This document shows positions 26,341 to 35,248 of a stretch of DNA of 54,578 nucleotides, in pieces. Numbering within the stretch: the stretch's first letter is position 1; each line of letters starts with the position of its first letter. Under the pieces are notes generated by a model. The model was not told where the DNA came from. It worked only from the letters and a program-made list of their open reading frames with translations, and ran no database searches. The translations under genes and the position numbers were made by a program. Origin of the DNA: Archangium sp. (GTDB taxonomy: Bacteria; Myxococcota; Myxococcia; Myxococcales; Myxococcaceae); assembly GCA_022843845.1 (NCBI GenBank), contig JALHMW010000031.1, positions 1-54,578 on the forward strand, given 5' to 3'.

Positions 26341-27522
26341 CTACTCCACGACCCGACGCGGCAGGTGTGCGCCCAGGCGCGTGACGAGCTCGTAGTGAAT
26401 CGTCTGCGCCCAGCCAGCGAGCGTCTCGGCCGAGAGGCTCTCGTCGCCGTCCCGGCCCAGCAGCGTCGCGACCAACGGCGCCTCGTTCGTCACCGCGTGC
26501 GTCACGTCGACGATGAGGTGGTTCATCATCACGCGGCCCAGCACCGGACAGCGGCGGCCGTTGACGAGCACGTGCGCCTTCCCCGACGCGAGGCGGGGGT
26601 AGCCATCCCAGTAGCCGACCGGCAGCACGGCGACGCGGGTGTCGGCCCCACACCGCCACGTGCAGCCGTAGCCGACGTAGCTCCCCGCGGGCAGCCACTT
26701 CACCACCTGGCTGGGGCAGCGCCACGAGAGCACCGGGTGGAGCGTCGGCAGCTCGCCCAGCACCACCTTCGACGACAGGCGCGTCTCGGTGGAGGGCCAC
26801 AGGCCGTAGAGGCTGATGCCCACGCGCACCACGTCGAAGCGTGACGGTGGGAGCACCAGCGCTGCGGCGCTGGCGGCGAAGTGACGCGAGGTGGTGGGCG
26901 CCACCTGAATCCGCCTGGACAACACCTCGAACGCCCGGCCGAACGCGTCGAGTTGCGTGCTCGCGTACGACTGCTCGGTGACGTCTTCGGTGTTGGCGAA
27001 GTGGCTCAACACGCCCTTCACCTCGAGCACGTCGCGCGCGGCGGCGAGCCCATCGGCGTCTCCGGCAGCGAGCTGCGTGGTGGTGAAGCCTTCACGGCCG
27101 AGACCGGTGTCGACGTGAACGTGCACCGAGGCCTTGAGGCCCTTCGCGCGCAGCAGCGGCACCGCAGCCTCGAAGGAGCGATCGGCCACCACCACGTCGA
27201 CGCCTGCTTCGGCGAGGGCGACGACTTCACCCGCCGACACCGCGCCGATGACCAGCACGTCACGACGCGCCGCTGACTGGGCGGCCTCGAACGCCCGCAC
27301 TGCGAGGCCCTCGTTGGGCGTGATGGCGTAGAGCCAGTCGGCCTCTGCGTGCGCCAGAGGGAGCATCTCGGAGAACCCGTGGCCATAGGCGTTGCCCTTG
27401 AGCACCGCGCCCACGCGACGCGAAGGGCCGGCGACGCCGCGAAACGCTGCGACGTTGGCGCGGAAGGCCGACGCGGACAGCTCGAGGCGTGAGGACAGCT
27501 CGCCGGGCGCGGGGACAGACAT
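26341..27522 (-). CDS. alr: Alanine racemase
   Basis: A 393-residue PLP enzyme that makes D-alanine for peptidoglycan. The PLP lysine is in AVLKGNAYGHGF; VRVGISLYGLWP and SYVGYGCTW hold the other conserved parts of the fold-type III barrel and C-terminal domain. Start: the ATG at 27522 has AGGTG nine bases upstream; a GTG at 27534 is an alternative that would sit only three bases from GGAG. The gene is followed directly by nth. Confidence 0.95.
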   Translation of the reverse strand: MSVPAPGELSSRLELSASAFRANVAAFRGVAGPSRRVGAVLKGNAYGHGFSEMLPLAHAEADWLYAITPNEGLAVRAFEAAQSAARRDVLVIGAVSAGEVVALAEAGVDVVVADRSFEAAVPLLRAKGLKASVHVHVDTGLGREGFTTTQLAAGDADGLAAARDVLEVKGVLSHFANTEDVTEQSYASTQLDAFGRAFEVLSRRIQVAPTTSRHFAASAAALVLPPSRFDVVRVGISLYGLWPSTETRLSSKVVLGELPTLHPVLSWRCPSQVVKWLPAGSYVGYGCTWRCGADTRVAVLPVGYWDGYPRLASGKAHVLVNGRRCPVLGRVMMNHLIVDVTHAVTNEAPLVATLLGRDGDESLSAETLAGWAQTIHYELVTRLGAHLPRRVVE

Positions 27523-27534
27523 GGGCGAAATCAC

Positions 27535-27833
27535 CTACTCCGAATTCAGCGCGTCGTCCCGGTGCGCGCGACCGCCGCGGCGTCGAAGGGCGGCAAGGCG
27601 ATGTGCGCGACGGCGCGGGTCATCTGCGGTGGTGTGCCGAGCTGGGCGTCGATGTCCATGTCGGCCGGAGACGTTCCCACCTTGCCGAAGCGCCTCAGCC
27701 CTCACCCGCGTGCGCCAGCGAACGAGCGCCGCTTCTCTGGCGAGCTTCGTGATGATGGAGCGTGTCGGACGACGTCCCACCAGCGGCGCCGGGAAGGGGC
27801 CCTGCGCGTTCAGCGCTGCTACGGTGCCATGCG
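27535..27833. other. Intergenic stretch between alr and the M23 peptidase
   Basis: 299 bases between divergent genes. Apart from the small minus-strand frame at 27546-27659, nothing is supported. The remaining frames are Arg/Ser-rich shadows. It should hold promoters for both directions, but no clear -35/-10 pair stands out. Confidence 0.4.
27546..27659 (-). CDS. Possible small protein upstream of alr
   Basis: A 37-residue frame (MDIDAQLGTPPQMTRAVAHI, then a short tail ending RTGTTR) ends 23 bases before the alr ATG. In the same frame codons continue upstream (VGTSPAD, from a GTG) to a stop. Codon use is typical of the genome. There is no clear ribosome binding site and no family; it could be a leader peptide or chance. 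Confidence 0.3.
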   Translation of the reverse strand: MDIDAQLGTPPQMTRAVAHIALPPFDAAAVARTGTTR

Positions 27834-28703
27834 ATGCGGCTGCTGGGTTTCCTCCTCTTCGGTGTTCTCGCTTCGTGCGCGTCGGCGCCGGCGGAGCGGC
27901 TGTCTGCCGAAGAGGTGCTGGGCGCGCCCCGTCGCAAGGAGACGCTGCCAGTCGCCTCGGCCGAGCTGCTCGCGCGACTCCAACACTTCGTGGAAGACGC
28001 CGATCGCACCCGGAACCAGACGCCACGTGGAGCCGCGATGCCCGCCCCTCTGGCCGAAGCGTGGCGCAGCGTGCTCGAAGACGTCGACGCGCTCACGAAA
28101 CGAAACCCGTCGGCGCTCGATCTGGTGCGGGCACGCCTGTGGCTCCAGACCGCGTTCGAGGCCGACGGCGCCCGGTTCGGCGACGTGCCCACCGACGTCG
28201 CGAGCCACGCCCAGCAGACGCTCGCGACCCTCACCATGAAGCTGGTGACGCTGACGCGAGGAGGCCGGCAGCTCCGCGCGAACCCGGCGACGTTCAGCTG
28301 GCCGGTCGACCCGGTCGTGGTGACGAGCCCGTGGGGCCACCGCAACCACCCAATTCACGGCGACTACCGGTTCCACGCAGGCGTCGATCTCGAGGCGACC
28401 CGCGCGCAGCCCGTCTACGCCGTCGCCCCGGGCATCGTGGCGTTCGCCGGCTGGAACTCGGGCCACGGCAAGCAGGTCGAGCTGCAGCACGACCCGCACC
28501 TGGCGACGCGGTACAGCCACCTGTCGGGCTGGTCGGTGCACCCCGGAGAGGTCGTCAAACGCGGAGACGTCATCGGCTGGGCGGGCAAGACGGGCACGGC
28601 GACCGGCGTTCACCTGCACTTCGAGCTGCGCCGCGACGGCGAGCCGCTCGACCCCGAGACCGAGCTGCCCGGGCCCGGCGGGACGCTGATGGTGACGCGG
28701 TGA
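27834..28703 (+). CDS. M23 (LytM-like) peptidase lipoprotein
   Basis: A 289-residue lipoprotein (MRLLGFLLFGVLASC, lipobox LASC). The C-terminal third is a complete M23 metallopeptidase domain: HPIHGDYRFHAGVDLE supplies the zinc-binding His and Asp, TRYSHLSG the catalytic region and GVHLHFEL the last zinc His. M23 enzymes cut peptide cross-links in peptidoglycan, or act as activators when metal sites are lost; here the site is intact. The ATG at 27834 is chosen because it starts the signal peptide. The next gene overlaps it by four bases. Confidence 0.92.
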   Translation: MRLLGFLLFGVLASCASAPAERLSAEEVLGAPRRKETLPVASAELLARLQHFVEDADRTRNQTPRGAAMPAPLAEAWRSVLEDVDALTKRNPSALDLVRARLWLQTAFEADGARFGDVPTDVASHAQQTLATLTMKLVTLTRGGRQLRANPATFSWPVDPVVVTSPWGHRNHPIHGDYRFHAGVDLEATRAQPVYAVAPGIVAFAGWNSGHGKQVELQHDPHLATRYSHLSGWSVHPGEVVKRGDVIGWAGKTGTATGVHLHFELRRDGEPLDPETELPGPGGTLMVTR

Positions 28704-29095
28704 GCGCGGTCCTCGAGGTGCTGACTCGACACGCGTTCCGTCACGCCGACCCGATCCGCGCGAACGAGGCCATCGAAGAGGCCCGGCTCGAGGTCGAGGA
28801 CCGCACCGGCCAGCCCGCGTTCAGCTACGAGCTCTTCGTGCCGACGGCGAACGTCGACGCGTACTTCCTCTCGCACGCGCTCCCGAAGCTGGTGAACTTT
28901 CTGCACTGCCGGGGCTTCAAGTCGGCGAACACCCCGGGCGTCTTCGTGTCGCTCTTCACGCCGGCGGGGCTGGTCTTCATCGAGGCGGGCGCGGTCGTCG
29001 AGGCGCTGGCGACCCTCCGGCACCTGAGCATCGACGAGGCCTGGCGCCGGTACGGCGATGGCGGCACGGGCGACCCGAAGCTGCTGGGCCTCTAA
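28700..29095 (+). CDS. Hypothetical protein coupled to the M23 peptidase gene
   Basis: A 131-residue soluble protein starting at a GTG that overlaps the peptidase stop codon (GTGA), which indicates coupled translation. It contains VLTRHAFRHADPIRANEAIE and YFLSHALPKLVNFLHCRGF; it is mostly alpha/beta with no signal peptide. No family recognised. Its position suggests a cytoplasmic partner or regulator, but this is only contextual. Confidence 0.75.
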   Translation: MSAVLEVLTRHAFRHADPIRANEAIEEARLEVEDRTGQPAFSYELFVPTANVDAYFLSHALPKLVNFLHCRGFKSANTPGVFVSLFTPAGLVFIEAGAVVEALATLRHLSIDEAWRRYGDGGTGDPKLLGL

Positions 29096-29101
29096 TGGCG
29101 A

Positions 29102-29138
29102 GAAACGAAACGGGCCCCGCACGTTCGCGCGGAGCCCG
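29102..29138 (-). terminator. Terminator of the HU gene
   Basis: A hairpin with arms CGGGCCCCGC (29111-29120) and GCGGAGCCCG (29129-29138), one mismatch and an 8-base loop, lies between convergent genes. On the minus strand it is followed by TTTCGTTTCT, so it best fits termination of the HU gene. Confidence 0.65.
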
Positions 29139-29163
29139 CAGGACGACGACGACGCTCGACGAC

Positions 29164-29433
29164 TCAGAGCGTGTCTTTGAGCTCCTTGGCAGGCCGGAAG
29201 CCGATCGTCTTGGTGGCCTTGAGCTTCATCAGCTCGTTGGTCTGCGGGTTGCGAATGCGGCGGGCCTTCCGGGTGCGGATGCTCCACGTGCCGAAGCCCG
29301 GGTAGCTGAACCGCGCGTCGGCCTTCACGGCCTTGCCGATGTTGTCGAAGACCACGTCCATGAGATGGGCCGCGTCCTTCTTGGTCAACCGCGTCTGCTG
29401 CGCCACAGCCTCGACCAGCTCTGCTTTCGTCAT
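29164..29433 (-). CDS. HU/IHF family DNA-binding protein
   Basis: An 89-residue protein: MTKAELVEAVAQQTRLTKKD, then the core FSYPGFGTWSIRTRKARR and the DNA-binding arm IRNPQTNELMKLKATKTIGF, ending FRPAKELKDTL. This is the standard histone-like HU layout; it bends DNA as a dimer. The ATG at 29433 has GGGAGG upstream. The arm reads RIRNPQTNE rather than the most common GRNPQTGE. A promoter-like sequence lies at 29475-29504. Confidence 0.95.
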   Translation of the reverse strand: MTKAELVEAVAQQTRLTKKDAAHLMDVVFDNIGKAVKADARFSYPGFGTWSIRTRKARRIRNPQTNELMKLKATKTIGFRPAKELKDTL

Positions 29434-29474
29434 GTGAACCCTCCCGAGTCGCAGCTGCCGCTGCGAGGGGCGCG

Positions 29475-29504
29475 TGAATACCAGAGCAAAATCAACGACG
29501 TCAA
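29475..29504 (-). promoter_or_regulatory. Probable promoter of the HU gene
   Basis: On the minus strand TTGACG (29504-29499) and TATTCA (29480-29475) are 18 bases apart, matching the -35 and partly the -10 boxes of a primary-sigma promoter. The pair lies about 40 bases before the HU start codon. Confidence 0.45.
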
Positions 29505-29646
29505 TCACAGACACAACTCTTATACAGCGGCTCCCATGTCTGATCAGCCAGACCAGAGGAGCGATCAACCGACGCCCACAACCGCCCGGCGTCGTTGGGC
29601 CTTCTCGCACATTCATGATCGGCGCGCCGCATCGATCGATCGTGTC

Positions 29647-31041
29647 ATGGGGGTGCTGTGCGCACTCGTGATGACCAGCTGTGTGCGGGTGCTGCCTCCC
29701 GCGCCGGTGAGCAGCCCTCCTCAGCGGCCGGAGCTCTGGGTCGACGCGTTCGCGGCCGAGGGTGGTGACGGGGGGCGCGCCGCCGCGCTCAAGCAGGTTC
29801 CGTCGCTCACGCAGCCCACGAGCGTGCACCTGCGCAGCGGCCTGTACCGTGGGCCGTTCATCTTCCCCGGAGGCACGCGGCTCGAAGGCCATGGCGAGGT
29901 GGTGCTCTTCGACGAGGGAAACGGCACGGTCGTCTCGACGCCGGGGCCGCTCGCGCTGGTGCGGGTGTCGGTGCAGGGCGGCCGCCTGGGAATCTCGGCC
30001 ACCGGCGCGCTCTCGCTGGAGCACGTGAAGTTCTCAGGCCACCGCAGCGCAGGCCTGCAGCTCGTCGACGGGGGCCTCACCGGTCATCACCTCGAGGTGG
30101 GTTCGCGCGTCGATGGCGTGGTGGGCGTCGACGCGACGAACTCGAGCGTCACGCTCCATGATGTGAAGCTCTCGGGCCCGCTCCTCGTGGGCGTTCGCGC
30201 GAAGGACTCCGCGGTGACGCTGACGACGGTCTCGAGCGAGGGCCCGGCGACGGCCGTGCAGACCCTCGGGGGCTCGCTGGCGCTCAAGGGCCTTCGCGCG
30301 GCGGGCGGCATGCGCACCGCGGTGTCGGTCTCGAAGACGAAGGCCACGCTCGGAGGGCTCGACGTCACCGGCCACGAGTACGCGGTGCTGGGCGTCGGCA
30401 GCGACGTCGACCTCGATGGGCTGACGAGCGGTGGCGCCTTCGGTGGCGGCGTGTCGCTCCTCAACTCGACGCTCCGGCTGACGAACGCGACGGTGCAGCG
30501 CGCGGGGCCGCTGGGCGGTGTGCAGCTGCTTGGGTGCACCAGCGTGCTCGGCGCCGTGACGGTGACCGACTCGCAGGCGTGGGGCGTGATGGTGAGGCAG
30601 GGCACCGCCTCCATCGGCGCGCTCACGGCGACCGGCCTCCGCGGCGGTGGCGGTGATGCCCTCCACGTGCGTGACGCGAAGGTCTCCATCGAGCGGCTGG
30701 AGGCGAGCGGGCTCGAAGGCTCGGGCATCTACGCGTCGAACTACGCCACCGTGACGGCAGGGAGCGTCGAGGTGTCGGGCGCCGAGACGAGCGCCATCGT
30801 GGTGGAGCGGAAGAGCACGGTGAGCGCCACCCGGGTGAGCTCGCGGGGAGGGCGTGGACCAGCGCTGGCGGTGCCCGAAGATGGCCTGCTGACCGTCGAC
30901 ACGCTCACCGCGCAGGGAGGTGACGTCGCGGTGTGGGCCGACTGCGCGACGGAGTCGTTCGTGACGGTGAAAGCCGTCACCGCCGGCACCGAGCTCCCTC
31001 GGCTGCGCTGCCTGCAGGGGCCACTCGGCCCTGGGCGGTGA
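29647..31041 (+). CDS. Parallel beta-helix lipoprotein
   Basis: About 464 residues. The first residues (MGVLCALVMTSC) resemble a lipobox, followed by many short degenerate repeats of about 20-25 residues with strands such as VSLLNSTLRLTNATV, VTVTDSQAWGVMV and LHVRDAKVSIERL. These are typical of right-handed parallel beta-helices. An ATG at 29536 in the same frame would add a 37-residue positively charged extension; neither start has a good ribosome binding site. Beta-helices bind or cut carbohydrates, but no catalytic residues can be identified. Confidence 0.7.
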   Translation: MGVLCALVMTSCVRVLPPAPVSSPPQRPELWVDAFAAEGGDGGRAAALKQVPSLTQPTSVHLRSGLYRGPFIFPGGTRLEGHGEVVLFDEGNGTVVSTPGPLALVRVSVQGGRLGISATGALSLEHVKFSGHRSAGLQLVDGGLTGHHLEVGSRVDGVVGVDATNSSVTLHDVKLSGPLLVGVRAKDSAVTLTTVSSEGPATAVQTLGGSLALKGLRAAGGMRTAVSVSKTKATLGGLDVTGHEYAVLGVGSDVDLDGLTSGGAFGGGVSLLNSTLRLTNATVQRAGPLGGVQLLGCTSVLGAVTVTDSQAWGVMVRQGTASIGALTATGLRGGGGDALHVRDAKVSIERLEASGLEGSGIYASNYATVTAGSVEVSGAETSAIVVERKSTVSATRVSSRGGRGPALAVPEDGLLTVDTLTAQGGDVAVWADCATESFVTVKAVTAGTELPRLRCLQGPLGPGR

Positions 31042-31087
31042 GCGCCTTCGGAGCGACGGAGGCGCGCTTCGACGACCGACGGTCGCG

Positions 31088-32215
31088 TCAACGTGACGGC
31101 GAGGCCGTCGCCACGTCGTGCACCCTGCCGTCGCTGAAAGACGCCGGCTCGAGAGGCCGCGCGTGACGCTCGAGGAACCGCACGATGGGCGGGTAGACGT
31201 CGCGGTCGGCGTCGCGCCCGACGATGAGATCGCCGTGGCCGTAGTCGACCTCATGGCCGAAGGCCTCTCCGACGAGCAAGAGCTCCTTGTCGCGGGCCTG
31301 GAGCTCGGTGAAGAACTGCTGCGTCACGTCGAGCGGCGCGAGGTGGTCGACGCTCCCGCCGACGACGAGCGTCGGCACGTCGGTGATGCCAAGCGCGGGC
31401 GTGCGCAGGTCTTCCCCGGTGACCGAGCTCGTGAAGCGGCCCGTGACGATCCACCGCTGGAGCTGTGAGAGCACGCCGCGCCAGAGATCGGCGAACACGT
31501 TCGCCAGCAGGTAGCGCTGCTCCAGGCCGTCGATGTTCGAGACGCGCGCGGTGACGCGGGCGACGCGAGGCGGCGGAAACAGCCCGGCGAAGGGCGCGAA
31601 CAACGTCGAGAGCACCCGCGCCGGGAACTGGCCGGCCGGCGAGAGCGCCTGCGCGAGCATGAGGGCCCGCGGGAAGAACGCGCTCTGCCGGAAGAACAGC
31701 GGGCTGCCGATGGTCACCAGCGCCGCGAGCCGACCCTGCGCTTTACGCGCTGACGCGAGCAGGCCGATGACGCCGCCCAGCGAGTGGCCCACCCACAACA
31801 CCTGCGACTGGCCCGTCACCTCGCGGACCGCCTCGAGCACCGCAGGCACGTCGAAGTCCACGTGGTCGTCGATGGTCACGTCGGCGAACGCCGGCTCGGG
31901 CGCGACCGTTCGCCCTGCGCCTCGACAGTCCATCGTGAAGACCTGAAACCCTGCGTCGGCCAGTACGCGGGCGAGGTGCGAGCGCCCCCGGAATTCGAAG
32001 AAGGCGTGGTTGTTCCCCAGGCCATGGCACAGGACGACGGGCTGGGCGAAGCGCTGCTGCGAGGGCGCGCGAAACCACAGCGACAACGACCAGCCATCGG
32101 CGGTGGGAACGCGCAGCAGCCGGGGTCGATCGGCGAGGTGGTACGCCACCCGGGAGCCGGTCACCCACAAAACGAGCACGACGACGATGACCGCGAGGAT
32201 GATCAGCAGCGTCAT
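31088..32215 (-). CDS. Membrane-anchored alpha/beta hydrolase
   Basis: A 375-residue protein with an N-terminal membrane helix (LLIILAVIVVVLVLWV) and an alpha/beta hydrolase domain. Oxyanion region VVLCHGLGNNHAFFEFRG, nucleophile elbow WVGHSLGG, Asp in GGSVDHLAP and His in DYGHGDL form a full Ser-Asp-His set. It resembles lipase- or PHA-synthase-like hydrolases; the substrate is unknown. It is divergent from pssA with 27 bases between starts, which may hint at a lipid role. Confidence 0.85.
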   Translation of the reverse strand: MTLLIILAVIVVVLVLWVTGSRVAYHLADRPRLLRVPTADGWSLSLWFRAPSQQRFAQPVVLCHGLGNNHAFFEFRGRSHLARVLADAGFQVFTMDCRGAGRTVAPEPAFADVTIDDHVDFDVPAVLEAVREVTGQSQVLWVGHSLGGVIGLLASARKAQGRLAALVTIGSPLFFRQSAFFPRALMLAQALSPAGQFPARVLSTLFAPFAGLFPPPRVARVTARVSNIDGLEQRYLLANVFADLWRGVLSQLQRWIVTGRFTSSVTGEDLRTPALGITDVPTLVVGGSVDHLAPLDVTQQFFTELQARDKELLLVGEAFGHEVDYGHGDLIVGRDADRDVYPPIVRFLERHARPLEPASFSDGRVHDVATASPSR

Positions 32216-32242
32216 GGCGATGGCTGGTATGGTGTCGCCCGC

Positions 32243-33073
32243 ATGAAGCTGCGCGACCTGATGTTCGTCTTGCCGAACCTCTTCACGGTGTCGTCCATCT
32301 TCTGCGGGTTCTACGCGATGACGCTGTGTACGGGCGAGGCTGGTCCGACGCAGCTGTATCAGGCGGCGCTGGCCATCTTCTTCGGCATCTTCTTCGACGG
32401 CTTCGACGGCCGCGTGGCACGGCTCACCAAGACCCAGAGCCTCTTCGGGCAGGAGCTCGACTCGCTGGCCGACGTCGTCACCTTCGGCGCTGCGCCGTCG
32501 CTGCTCATCTTCAAGTGGGCGCTGCAGCCGCTGGGCATCGTCGGGCTCTTCGGCGCCTTCCTGTTCGCGGCCTGCGGAGCGCTGCGCCTCGCGCGCTTCA
32601 ACGTGCTGGCCATTCGTTCACCACACGGCGGGGCCTCGCGGTTCTTCGTCGGCATGCCCATTCCGTTCGCGGCGGGCGGCCTCGTCTCGATGGTCATCGC
32701 CTTCCAGGCGGCGCGTGGCGGCCAGCTGCCCGACGGCTTGCGCTGGCCCGTCTTCGGCGCGGTCGTCTTCCTGGCCCTGCTCATGGTGTCGACGGTGCGC
32801 TACCGCACCTTCAAGGACCTGAAGCTCTCGAAGCGCTCCATGGCCGTGCTGGCCTTCATCCTCGCGGGCGGCGTCTTCATCGCCACGCGTGTGCACCCGG
32901 CCACGGTGCTGGTCGCCTACTTCGGGCTCTACCTCGTCTCTGGCCTCATCGAGTCGGTGCTGCTGCTGCGCAGACACCTCGTCGAGAAGAAGGCGGCGGC
33001 GCTGGCGGCGGTCATCGACGGCGACGACGAAGACGACTCGGACGACGACGTCGACGAGCAGGAAGTGCTCTAG
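32243..33073 (+). CDS. pssA: CDP-diacylglycerol-serine O-phosphatidyltransferase
   Basis: A 276-residue integral membrane enzyme that makes phosphatidylserine, precursor of phosphatidylethanolamine. FDGRVARLTKTQSLFG and QELDSLAD together give the CDP-alcohol phosphotransferase signature DGxxARx8GxxxDxxxD. It starts MKLRDLMFVLPNLFTVSSIF, typical of type II PssA, and has about eight hydrophobic segments. The C-terminus carries an extra acidic tail (DGDDEDDSDDDVDEQE). cinA follows 10 bases downstream. Confidence 0.93.
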   Translation: MKLRDLMFVLPNLFTVSSIFCGFYAMTLCTGEAGPTQLYQAALAIFFGIFFDGFDGRVARLTKTQSLFGQELDSLADVVTFGAAPSLLIFKWALQPLGIVGLFGAFLFAACGALRLARFNVLAIRSPHGGASRFFVGMPIPFAAGGLVSMVIAFQAARGGQLPDGLRWPVFGAVVFLALLMVSTVRYRTFKDLKLSKRSMAVLAFILAGGVFIATRVHPATVLVAYFGLYLVSGLIESVLLLRRHLVEKKAAALAAVIDGDDEDDSDDDVDEQEVL

Positions 33074-33083
33074 AACCTGCGGC

Positions 33084-34334
33084 GTGCGAATCGAGACGCT
33101 CTGCACCGGTGACGAGCTCCTCACCGGCCTCACCTCTGACACCAACAGCCGCTTCTTTCAGGCGCTCCTGCTCGAGCGCTGCGGGCTCACCGTGCGGCGC
33201 TCGACCGTGGTGGGCGACGTGCGTGAAGACCTGATCGAGGCGCTCGACACCCTCGCGGCGCGCTGCGACGTGGTGCTGGTTTCGGGCGGGCTCGGGCCGA
33301 CGACCGACGATCTCACCATCGAGTGCGCGGCCGAGGCCGCGGGCGTGACGCTGCTCGAAGACCCGGTGGTGATGGCGCACATTCGCGCGCGCTTCGAGCA
33401 GCGTGGCATCGCGCTCACCGGCAACAACCGTCGTCAGGCGCGCGTGCCCGAGGGGAGCGAGGCGGTGCTCAACATCGAGGGCTCGGCGCCGCTCGTGATT
33501 CAGCGCCGCGGCGCGTGCACGCTCTTCTTCGTGCCGGGCGTGCCGCGGGAGTACCGCCACCTCGTGGAGTCGTTCGTCATTCCGAAGCTCGAGGCGATGA
33601 CGGCGTCGAGCCGGAGCACGGTGACGCGGCTTCTGGTGCTCAAGACGATGGGCGTACCGGAGTCGCACCTCGACGCGAAGGTGCAGCCGCTGCTCGCGAA
33701 GCACCCGGCCGTCACCTTCGGCTACCGCACCCACGCGCCCGAGAATCACCTGAAGCTGTTGGCGAGAGGGGCGAGCGTCGACGTGGTGGAGCAGGTGCTC
33801 GCGGCCGCAGCGCATGACGCGCGCGCGCTGCTGGGCGAGGTGGTGTTCGGCGCAGGCGACGACACGCTCGCGAAGGTGGTGGGCCGGGCGCTCCTCGAAA
33901 AGCGCTTCACGCTCGCGATCGCCGAGTCGTGCACCGGAGGGCTCATCAGCGCGGCCTGCACCGAGGTGGCGGGCGCGAGTGACTGGTTCATCGGCGGCGC
34001 GGCGACCTACGCCGTGAGCGCGAAGACGACGTGGGCGAAGGTGCCTCAGGCGCTCGTCGCGGCGCACGGCGTGGTGTCGGCGCCGGTGGCCGAGGCGATG
34101 GCCGTCGGCGTGCGTGAGGTGCTCGGCACGACGTGCGGCCTCTCGATCACCGGGTACGCGGGCCCGAGCGGCGGCGACGCGGCGAACCCGGTCGGCACGG
34201 TCTTCATCGGCGTCGCGACGCCAGCGGGGGCCGCGGTCGAGAAGCACCGCTTCGGTGGCGACCGCGAGCGGGTGCGGCTCTTCGCCGCGGCGACCGCGCT
34301 CGATGTGTTGAGGCGGCGGTTGGCAGGCTCGTGA
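33084..34334 (+). CDS. cinA: CinA: competence/damage-inducible protein, NMN amidase
   Basis: A 416-residue two-domain protein. The N-terminal MoaB-like domain (IETLCTGDELLTGLTSDTN, SGGLGPTTDDLT) is the ADP-ribose pyrophosphatase-type part. The C-terminal domain with AESCTGGLISA and SITGYAGPSGG is the nicotinamide mononucleotide deamidase. It recycles pyridine nucleotides. The GTG at 33084 is just before the conserved start. It shares a transcript with pssA. Confidence 0.95.
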   Translation: MRIETLCTGDELLTGLTSDTNSRFFQALLLERCGLTVRRSTVVGDVREDLIEALDTLAARCDVVLVSGGLGPTTDDLTIECAAEAAGVTLLEDPVVMAHIRARFEQRGIALTGNNRRQARVPEGSEAVLNIEGSAPLVIQRRGACTLFFVPGVPREYRHLVESFVIPKLEAMTASSRSTVTRLLVLKTMGVPESHLDAKVQPLLAKHPAVTFGYRTHAPENHLKLLARGASVDVVEQVLAAAAHDARALLGEVVFGAGDDTLAKVVGRALLEKRFTLAIAESCTGGLISAACTEVAGASDWFIGGAATYAVSAKTTWAKVPQALVAAHGVVSAPVAEAMAVGVREVLGTTCGLSITGYAGPSGGDAANPVGTVFIGVATPAGAAVEKHRFGGDRERVRLFAAATALDVLRRRLAGS

Positions 34335-34337
34335 TGC

Positions 34338-34595
34338 GTGCGCTCGAGGTGCGCTCCCGGTGCGGGCAGGCCCTCGCCGTTCAGCGCACCGGACGAGCGG
34401 CCACCACGCCTGCGCGCGCGCCTCGTGCTCGTGCTGCTGGTCACCGCCACCACCGCGTGCGTGACGTTTTCCGCGCGCGACCGTCCCGGCGCCGCTCTAC
34501 CCGCAGTTGACCCGAGCGCTCCGGATGGCGGCCATGGCTCCACCGCGGTCGAGACGAGCGTCGAGGCGATCGTCGAGTGGCTACAGAACCGGTGA
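34338..34595 (+). CDS. Small lipoprotein-like protein after cinA
   Basis: An 85-residue frame just after cinA. It contains RARLVLVLLVTATTAC, a good hydrophobic stretch with a cysteine, and a short mature part ending VETSVEAIVEWLQNR. The N-terminal 25 residues before the hydrophobic core are long for a signal peptide, so the start may be further downstream. Function unknown. Confidence 0.45.
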   Translation: MRSRCAPGAGRPSPFSAPDERPPRLRARLVLVLLVTATTACVTFSARDRPGAALPAVDPSAPDGGHGSTAVETSVEAIVEWLQNR

Positions 34596-34688
34596 CGCGA
34601 CGCGCCGTGGCGGGTGGATCGACCGGGCGTCGACAGGCAACCCACCAAAGGTCTACGAACGCGTCGTCACTTCACTCGGGGAGTCCAC

Positions 34689-35237
34689 ATGTTCCGTCTC
34701 GTGCTGCTGTCGTCGTGCCTCGCCTCCATCGCCTTCGCGCAAGTCGTCGTCACCGGGAAGAACGGCAAGACCGTCAAGATTGGCGCCGGCGGCGGCGTCG
34801 ACGTGCAGTCCGGCAACAAGCAGGTGAAGGTGAATACCGGCGCCGCAGGCGATGACGTCGAGGTCTCGGCGAAGAACGATGGCGCCAGCGGCACGGTGAA
34901 GATGGCTCCGGGGACGGTCGCCGTCGAGAACGCAGGCCCGGCGTCAGTCGCGACCGACGGCAAGTGGGTCGTTCACGGCCAGGGCCGCGTGGAAGCGCAC
35001 GTGTGCGCCGCCAACGAAGACGTCGAGATCAACGGCCAGGGCCACACCCTGACCTTCACCGGTCCCTGCCGCACCCTTCGCGTCAACGGCCAGGGCAACA
35101 CCGTGACGACCGATTCGGCGGCGAGCATCGTCGCCAACGGCATGAACAACACCGTGTCGTGGAAGACCGGCGCCGACGGCAAGAAGCCGAAGCTGTCGAT
35201 CAGCGGCATGGGTAACGCCGCCCCGCAGGTGAAGTAA
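34689..35237 (+). CDS. DUF3060-like periplasmic protein
   Basis: A 182-residue exported protein with signal peptide MFRLVLLSSCLASIAFA and a repetitive beta mature region. WVVHGQGRVEAHVCAANEDV, INGQGHTLTFTGPCRTL and VNGQGNTVTTDSAASIV resemble the DUF3060 repeat. A disulphide between the two cysteines is likely. GGGGAG precedes the ATG at 34689. Function of the family is unknown. Confidence 0.75.
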   Translation: MFRLVLLSSCLASIAFAQVVVTGKNGKTVKIGAGGGVDVQSGNKQVKVNTGAAGDDVEVSAKNDGASGTVKMAPGTVAVENAGPASVATDGKWVVHGQGRVEAHVCAANEDVEINGQGHTLTFTGPCRTLRVNGQGNTVTTDSAASIVANGMNNTVSWKTGADGKKPKLSISGMGNAAPQVK

Positions 35238-35248
35238 ACGGCGCTCCG

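Noticed and set aside
31042..31087. A terminator from GCGCCT/AGGCGC
   Set aside because: Only six base pairs with a 12-base loop and no T tract; too weak to call.
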